Origin: Sediminibacterium ginsengisoli
GTDB taxonomy: Bacteria > Bacteroidota > Bacteroidia > Chitinophagales > Chitinophagaceae
Assembly (NCBI GenBank): GCA_943324415.2
Contig: CALPLN020000058.1
Coordinates: 1-10,361, forward strand
Direction of reading: 5' to 3'
DNA: 10,361 bases
The translations under genes and the position numbers were made by a program. This document shows, one piece after another, positions 6,598-10,361 of the stretch (within the stretch, counting starts at the first letter, position 1; each line of letters starts with the position of its first letter). The notes beneath the pieces are model-generated. The model searched no databases. It saw nothing but the letters and a program-made list of their open reading frames with translations, and was not told the origin of the DNA.

Positions 6598-7410
6598 ATG
6601 GACTTGAAGACAAAAATTGAAACTGTTTGGAATGATCGTAGTTTATTAAAAGACGATATATATAGCAATGCTGTACGTGAAGTGATTGAAGAAGTGGATA
6701 AAGGTAGATTAAGAGTTGCTGAACCTCAAGGCGCTGAATGGATAGTGAATGAATGGGTAAAACAAGCCATCCTCCTGTATTTTGCGATCCAACCCATGCA
6801 AACTTGGGAGTTGGCACCTTTTGAATTCCATGATAAAATGTTATTGAAATCGGGCTATGCCGAATTGGGTGTTCGTGCAGTGCCACATGCTATTGCTAGA
6901 TACGGCGCTTACTTAGCAAAGAACGTTGTATTGATGCCTAGTTATGTGAATATTGGCGCCTTTGTAGATGAGGGCACGATGGTGGATACCTGGGCAACTG
7001 TTGGAAGCTGTGCGCAAATTGGCAAAGGTGTTCATTTAAGTGGAGGCGTTGGTATAGGGGGCGTATTAGAACCTTTGCAAGCAAGTCCAGTGATTGTAGA
7101 AGATGGTTGTTTTATAGGTAGTAGATGTATTGTGGTAGAAGGAGTTCATTTAGAAAAAGAAGTGGTACTTGGTGCGAATGTAGTGTTGACAAAAAGCACA
7201 AAAATTATTGATGTAAGTGGTGCTACTCCGGTGGAATATAAGGGACGAGTACCTGCAAGAAGTGTAGTGATTCCTGGATCTTATACAAAAAGCTTCCCTG
7301 CTGGTGACTTTCAAGTGAGTTGTGCATTGATTATTGGACAAAGAAAACCAAGCACGGATTTGAAAACAAGCTTGAACGATGCATTGAGAGATTTTAATGT
7401 TGCCGTATAA
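6598..7410 (+). CDS. dapD: 2,3,4,5-tetrahydropyridine-2,6-dicarboxylate N-succinyltransferase (DapD)
   Basis: Uses succinyl-CoA to succinylate tetrahydrodipicolinate in the succinylase route to meso-diaminopimelate and lysine, so it feeds both peptidoglycan and protein synthesis. It acts in the cytoplasm as a trimer. The 270-residue length matches the family. The N-terminal helical domain (1-105) ends with GVRAVPHAIARYGAYL (91-106). A left-handed beta-helix of hexapeptide repeats follows (about 107-205), with the family signature FVDEGTMVDTWATVGSCAQIG (122-142) and HLSGGVGIGGVLEPLQ (146-161). The C-terminal end has the RVPARSVVIPGS strand (218-229) and the IGQRK segment (246-250). ATG 6598 is chosen over the in-frame TTG 6580 because the latter lies inside the -7 box and adds residues not expected in the family. 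The transporter gene follows closely. Confidence 0.97.
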   Translation: MDLKTKIETVWNDRSLLKDDIYSNAVREVIEEVDKGRLRVAEPQGAEWIVNEWVKQAILLYFAIQPMQTWELAPFEFHDKMLLKSGYAELGVRAVPHAIARYGAYLAKNVVLMPSYVNIGAFVDEGTMVDTWATVGSCAQIGKGVHLSGGVGIGGVLEPLQASPVIVEDGCFIGSRCIVVEGVHLEKEVVLGANVVLTKSTKIIDVSGATPVEYKGRVPARSVVIPGSYTKSFPAGDFQVSCALIIGQRKPSTDLKTSLNDALRDFNVAV

Positions 7411-7416
7411 AAAGGA
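7411..7416 (+). promoter_or_regulatory. Shine-Dalgarno-like site before the transporter's ATA codon
   Basis: AAAGGA lies directly after the dapD stop and five bases before the ATA codon at 7422. That spacing fits a ribosome binding site for a start at 7422 and does not fit the in-frame TTG at 7464, which would be 47 bases away. Purine-rich sites are less informative in Bacteroidota, so this is supporting evidence only. Confidence 0.35.
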
Positions 7417-7421
7417 ATAGT

Positions 7422-8375
7422 ATATACAATCAAGGGTTTGTCTGGGCCGTCCTAGGCACCATTTTGTTTTCCACTAAAGCCATTTGGATCAAACTTTGTT
7501 TTAAAACAACAACGATTGATGCAAGTGGCTTATTGATGTTACGGATGTTGTTTTCATTGCCTATCTATGCCGTTGCAATGTGGTTTTATTTTTCTCAACA
7601 ACCAATCAAAAAAATCAAATCCTCTACCTATTTAAGTGCTTGTTTAATTGGCATACTTGGTTATTATATGAGCAGTCTTTTTGATTTCATCGGTTTACAA
7701 TACGTCTCTGCTAGTATTGAGAGAATCATATTATTCATCTACCCTACCTTAGCGGTACTTTTAAATTTATTGATTTTCAAAGTGGCTATCAGTAGAAAAC
7801 AATGGATGGCTATTTTCATTACTTATATTGGAATTGGACTTGCTTATTGGGGTGAATTAAACCAAATACCCGACACCAAATCGTTCTTTTTTGGTACTTG
7901 GATGATCCTCTTATGTGCAATCACTTATGCATTTTACCTAGTAGGCTCTGGGAAAATAATACCCAAAATTGGGGCCCCACAATTCACAAGTTTATCTATG
8001 CTTGCTGCGAGTTTGGGCATTTTTGTCCATTATTGGGTAGAACATCAACAAGGGATTTCAGCAATATTGAGCCTTCCTATCCTCCATTCTAGTAGTTTGG
8101 TCTATGTAATTGCCCTAGCACTGATCGCAACCGTGATTCCCTCCTTTTTAATCAGCGGGGGGATGAAAAGAATTGGTAGTAATGATTTGTCAATCATCAC
8201 CAGCATTGGACCAGTTTCGACCTTATTTCAGGCTAGATGGATTTTAGGAGAACCCTTTAGTTGGGAGCAGACCTTAGGGACCCTATTGATCATCGTAGGC
8301 GTATTGCTTGTAAAAAAAGTTGGGGCAACCAAGACAAGTCCTGACTACCCCAATTATCCTTCCCCCAAAGGATAA
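7422..8375 (+). CDS. EamA/DMT-superfamily transporter
   Basis: A polytopic inner-membrane protein of the drug/metabolite transporter superfamily, with two EamA repeats of about five helices each. The first repeat covers GFVWAVLGTILFSTKAIWIK through about residue 150; the second begins near FFFGTWMILLCAITYAFYLVG and ends with TLGTLLIIVGVLLVKK. Substrates in this superfamily are small metabolites; none can be assigned here. The start is a problem. The first ATG/GTG/TTG-type codon in frame is TTG 7464, but it cuts helix 1 in half. The reading frame is open from 7398, and the family-like sequence YNQGFVWAVLGTI lies upstream of the TTG. The only suitable upstream codon is ATA 7422, preceded by AAAGGA, giving 317 residues; from TTG 7464 it would be 303. 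It lies 11 bases after dapD in the same direction, and a terminator hairpin covers its stop codon, so a dapD-transporter operon is likely. Confidence 0.88.
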   Translation: MYNQGFVWAVLGTILFSTKAIWIKLCFKTTTIDASGLLMLRMLFSLPIYAVAMWFYFSQQPIKKIKSSTYLSACLIGILGYYMSSLFDFIGLQYVSASIERIILFIYPTLAVLLNLLIFKVAISRKQWMAIFITYIGIGLAYWGELNQIPDTKSFFFGTWMILLCAITYAFYLVGSGKIIPKIGAPQFTSLSMLAASLGIFVHYWVEHQQGISAILSLPILHSSSLVYVIALALIATVIPSFLISGGMKRIGSNDLSIITSIGPVSTLFQARWILGEPFSWEQTLGTLLIIVGVLLVKKVGATKTSPDYPNYPSPKG

Positions 8376-8382
8376 TACTTTT
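8353..8382 (+). terminator. intrinsic terminator of the dapD-transporter operon
   Basis: A perfect 9-base-pair inverted repeat, ATTATCCTT (8353-8361) and AAGGATAAT (8368-8376), encloses a 6-base loop CCCCCA and is followed by ACTTTT at 8377-8382 and more T-rich sequence. The stem contains the transporter stop codon TAA (8373-8375), so the hairpin is built from the last codons. The next gene has its own promoter. Confidence 0.75.
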
Positions 8383-8475
8383 ATTATATTTAATATTTCT
8401 TTAATTCATTATATAGTATTTAGTAAATATTCAAAAGAATTCAATCTAAGTCCAAACATTTTATAAACTAAGCGG

Positions 8476-8569
8476 TGAAAATAGTTTAATTGATTTAAGT
8501 AATTTAAAAACAATATTTTATATATTAATAAATTATAAAATTCAACCATTCACACATTAACTATTTTCA
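8476..8569. repeat. separated 11-base inverted repeat upstream of the membrane regulator gene
   Basis: TGAAAATAGTT at 8476-8486 recurs as its reverse complement, AACTATTTTCA, at 8559-8569. The right arm ends 16 bases before the -7 box, where a -33 element or regulator site would sit. The DNA is so AT-rich that chance is a real alternative. Confidence 0.3.
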
Positions 8570-8585
8570 TATTATTATATTTTCA

Positions 8586-8593
8586 TAAATTTG
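8586..8593 (+). promoter_or_regulatory. -7 promoter box of the Kelch/winged-helix protein gene
   Basis: TAAATTTG matches TAnnTTTG exactly and ends four bases before the ATG at 8598, so the mRNA would be leaderless or nearly so. No obvious -33 TTG lies about 18 bases upstream; that position is taken by the right arm of the inverted repeat (8559-8569). Confidence 0.5.
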
Positions 8594-8597
8594 TGTT

Positions 8598-10055
8598 ATG
8601 TTTCAAAGATGCTCTATCCTATTTGTCTTTTCCATTCTCATGCATTTTTATTCAATTGCGCAGACGGAAAATGACATTAAACCAATTTCAAAGGCAGAAA
8701 TTGCATTATTAGATTTTATCACCGCAGATTCTATTCATGACCTACATCTTGACTTATTTAAAGAGAACTTAAGATTTGGAGTACCTACTAAATTAGCCAA
8801 CGGGATTAGCCTTTTAAAAAAGCGAGATCAAGTTTACTTACAATTAATGGGTTCCGGTAGGCTTTACCAAATTCAAAAAAAAGAAGCGCATCAATATCAA
8901 CTTAAAAGAATTGACTCGACTTTTCACTCAGGGGTCAACTTTGGAAGTATCAACCTGTTTTACAAGGATACCCTGTTTCAATTTGGAGGGATTGGATTTT
9001 GGAAGATCAAAGATCACTTTACCTTTTTTAGTGATAAAACCCATGAATGGGAACTTTTTACTGCCAATAAAAGAGTGCCTGTATATCAAGCCCCAGATAA
9101 AGGTATTTTGTATTATGTAGACCAAACTAATGGGAAGTTCTATTTATCCAATACTATCCATCAACAAGATTTTCCAAATACGCTTGCCACCACCACGTCA
9201 GACAGTTGCCAGATTTTTGATTTCAAAACAAGAACTTGGACAAATCTGGGACAATTAAATCCGAATCTTAAAGAAATTGCCCAAAAAAGTGTGGATTTGA
9301 AAACAAATTTTGGCCCTAATCTTGTTTTTCATTCCGACTTATCCATATACTGGTTGAATTTTTCAACCAACCAATTTGGCAATTTAGTGGAAGATAAACA
9401 AGCAGAATTTAGAGAAAAATGGCTCAAAATCTATAAAGGACGTCCAGAGCATATGTATCAATTCGTTTTGGACTCAAACTTTTACCTACTTCGAATCGAA
9501 AATGATGGACAATTAACCTACGAAACAATTGTCTTGCATAGTAAAGACTTTGATAATACAGCTATTCAACCTATTTATACCAATCGTCTTTTTGCAGCTT
9601 TTTTAAAAAAGATCGAACCAGGCAAGCCTATCATTGGCAATGCCTTTATTGTATTGTTTGCATTGTTCCTATTTGCATTCTACAATAGAAAATTCAAGAA
9701 AAAGAAAATTCCACTAGAAGTACAATCTATTTTATATAAAAACTTTTTTAGTTCTTTAACAATTGTAGAGAAAGAATTGATTCAAGCGATCTATCAATTA
9801 CAAATTAAAACCGAACAGATAAGCATAAAAACAATCAATAAAATAATTGGGGTGCAACAAAAAGATACCATCACACAAAATAAAAGTAGAAGCGATATTT
9901 TTTTACGGATCAATCAGAAGTTTAAACTGGCTACCCGAGAAGCAGAATTATTGATTGTGAAACAAAGAGAAGATGCAGATAAAAGGCAATACAATTACAA
10001 TATAAATAAGGTCTTTTTAAAGCAAATTGAAAAGCTTTTTTTAAACAACCAATAA
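8598..10055 (+). CDS. putative single-pass membrane regulator: periplasmic Kelch-like domain, cytoplasmic winged-helix-like domain
   Basis: I do not recognise a named family for this 485-residue protein. A signal peptide covers about 1-21 (ends YSIAQ). The exported part (about 22-343) has Kelch-like beta-propeller traces: FGGIGFW (129-135) followed by the THEWELF strand (148-154), and IFDFKTRTWTNLG (206-218), matching the Kelch pattern of a strand ending in T-x-x-W. A single hydrophobic helix spans about 347-362 and is followed by the basic stop-transfer run RKFKKKK (364-370). The cytoplasmic 115 residues are helical. They include LTIVEKELIQAIYQL (387-401), ISIKTINKIIGV (408-419) as a possible helix-turn-helix, RSDIFLRIN (431-439), and REDADKRQYNYNIN (457-470), which resembles the DKR wing of MarR-type winged helices. 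I infer a membrane-bound one-component transcription regulator that senses something outside the cytoplasm. The coding call is firm; the function is tentative. ATG 8598 is supported by the signal peptide. Confidence 0.8.
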   Translation: MFQRCSILFVFSILMHFYSIAQTENDIKPISKAEIALLDFITADSIHDLHLDLFKENLRFGVPTKLANGISLLKKRDQVYLQLMGSGRLYQIQKKEAHQYQLKRIDSTFHSGVNFGSINLFYKDTLFQFGGIGFWKIKDHFTFFSDKTHEWELFTANKRVPVYQAPDKGILYYVDQTNGKFYLSNTIHQQDFPNTLATTTSDSCQIFDFKTRTWTNLGQLNPNLKEIAQKSVDLKTNFGPNLVFHSDLSIYWLNFSTNQFGNLVEDKQAEFREKWLKIYKGRPEHMYQFVLDSNFYLLRIENDGQLTYETIVLHSKDFDNTAIQPIYTNRLFAAFLKKIEPGKPIIGNAFIVLFALFLFAFYNRKFKKKKIPLEVQSILYKNFFSSLTIVEKELIQAIYQLQIKTEQISIKTINKIIGVQQKDTITQNKSRSDIFLRINQKFKLATREAELLIVKQREDADKRQYNYNINKVFLKQIEKLFLNNQ

Positions 10056-10361
10056 ACTACAGCCTCTTCTTGCACTTTGATCTAGTCTTCCAATGACCTC
10101 GAAGCTTCCGTCTGAATAAACGACACCTATATCTTCTGTAGCGATAAAGGCACAGCTGTTTACATTCGCTAAGTCTATGATATGCAAGACGCCTCTACCA
10201 GAAGCACTCAACGCTGTGGGATCAGATTCGTCTGCTACCAAAATTTTCATCCAAGGAGGACATCTATAAATACCCTTCCCTTTTGAATAAGCTTGACTCA
10301 AGAGTTCTGTCATCCCATATTCAGAATGAATTTCGTCTACACCAAAGCCTTTCGCTAAATA
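10041..10361 (-). CDS. LuxE/acyl-protein-synthetase-like adenylate-forming enzyme (partial, C-terminal 106 residues)
   Basis: Only the C-terminal end is in the window; the gene continues past the right edge. In the visible fragment, SEYGMTE (13-19) is the A5-type motif of acyl-adenylate-forming enzymes, IIDLANVNSCAFIATEDIG (61-79) holds the TxD nucleotide-ribose motif, and FEVIGRLD (87-94) followed by ARRG is the A8-type hinge. The protein ends just after this hinge at GCSLLVV, so the usual mobile C-terminal subdomain with its catalytic lysine is absent, which is characteristic of LuxE/acyl-protein synthetase relatives rather than full acyl-CoA synthetases. Activation of an acyl group as acyl-AMP is the expected chemistry; the acyl donor and acceptor are unknown. 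A phenylacetate-CoA-ligase-like enzyme is a possible alternative. Its stop end overlaps the 3' end of the convergent regulator gene by 15 bases. An ATG at 10313 is internal (the Met of YGMTE) and is not the start. Confidence 0.75.
   Translation of the reverse strand, partial: YLAKGFGVDEIHSEYGMTELLSQAYSKGKGIYRCPPWMKILVADESDPTALSASGRGVLHIIDLANVNSCAFIATEDIGVVYSDGSFEVIGRLDQSARRGCSLLVV

Larger units (their letters stand above)
8376..8597 (+). other. AT-rich intergenic spacer
   Basis: 222 bases of very AT-rich DNA between the transporter and the unnamed membrane protein. It holds the tail of the terminator at its left end, a separated 11-base inverted repeat (8476-8486 and 8559-8569), and the -7 box of the downstream gene at its right end. 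I see no reading frame or RNA gene in it. Confidence 0.6.

Noticed and set aside
6518..6886. 122-residue minus-strand open frame across the dapD 5' end
   Set aside because: It is the shadow of dapD in another frame, with no recognisable domain.
8563..8586. Short direct repeat ATTTTCATA within the AT-rich spacer
   Set aside because: Two copies of a 9-base AT-rich word are expected by chance in such DNA.

Overview
The window looks like chromosomal DNA from a member of the Bacteroidota, most likely near Chitinophagaceae. I infer this from low GC content, the protein families present, signal peptides ending in Ala-Gln, and TAnnTTTG-type -7 promoter boxes just ahead of several genes. I ran no database search, so the taxonomic placement is by recognition only. 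I see no mobile element, CRISPR array, rRNA or tRNA gene.

Left part, minus strand (about 1-6495, transcribed right to left): tsaC (threonylcarbamoyl-AMP synthase), a GT9 heptosyltransferase-like glycosyltransferase, a CCA-adding tRNA nucleotidyltransferase with an HD domain, a pRiA4b ORF-3-like protein with a very acidic tail, and miaA (tRNA dimethylallyltransferase). After a 116-base gap comes a pair of secreted M16 metallopeptidase-like proteins. The first has an intact zinc site. The second, cut by the window start, has lost it. Three genes in the first block act on tRNA: TsaC leads to t6A37, MiaA makes i6A37, and Cca builds the 3' CCA end. The gaps between the first five genes are 0, 13, 55 and 18 bases, which suggests co-transcription, probably with an extra promoter directly in front of cca.

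Right part, plus strand (6598-8375): dapD (tetrahydrodipicolinate N-succinyltransferase, lysine/diaminopimelate synthesis) is followed 11 bases later by an EamA/DMT-type membrane transporter. The transporter has no ATG, GTG or TTG codon at its natural N-terminus. Its gene ends in a hairpin terminator built over its own stop codon.

Far right (8376-10361): an AT-rich 222-base spacer leads into an unnamed 485-residue protein with a signal peptide, Kelch-like repeats, one membrane helix and a cytoplasmic winged-helix-like domain. I infer a membrane-anchored transcription regulator. Its 3' end overlaps by 15 bases the convergent 3' end of a LuxE/acyl-protein-synthetase-like adenylating enzyme, which runs off the window.

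Most of the window is ordinary housekeeping DNA. The points most worth a second look are the Kelch/winged-helix membrane protein, the transporter with an apparent ATA start, and the -7 boxes placed 4-5 bases before start codons, which predict leaderless mRNAs.
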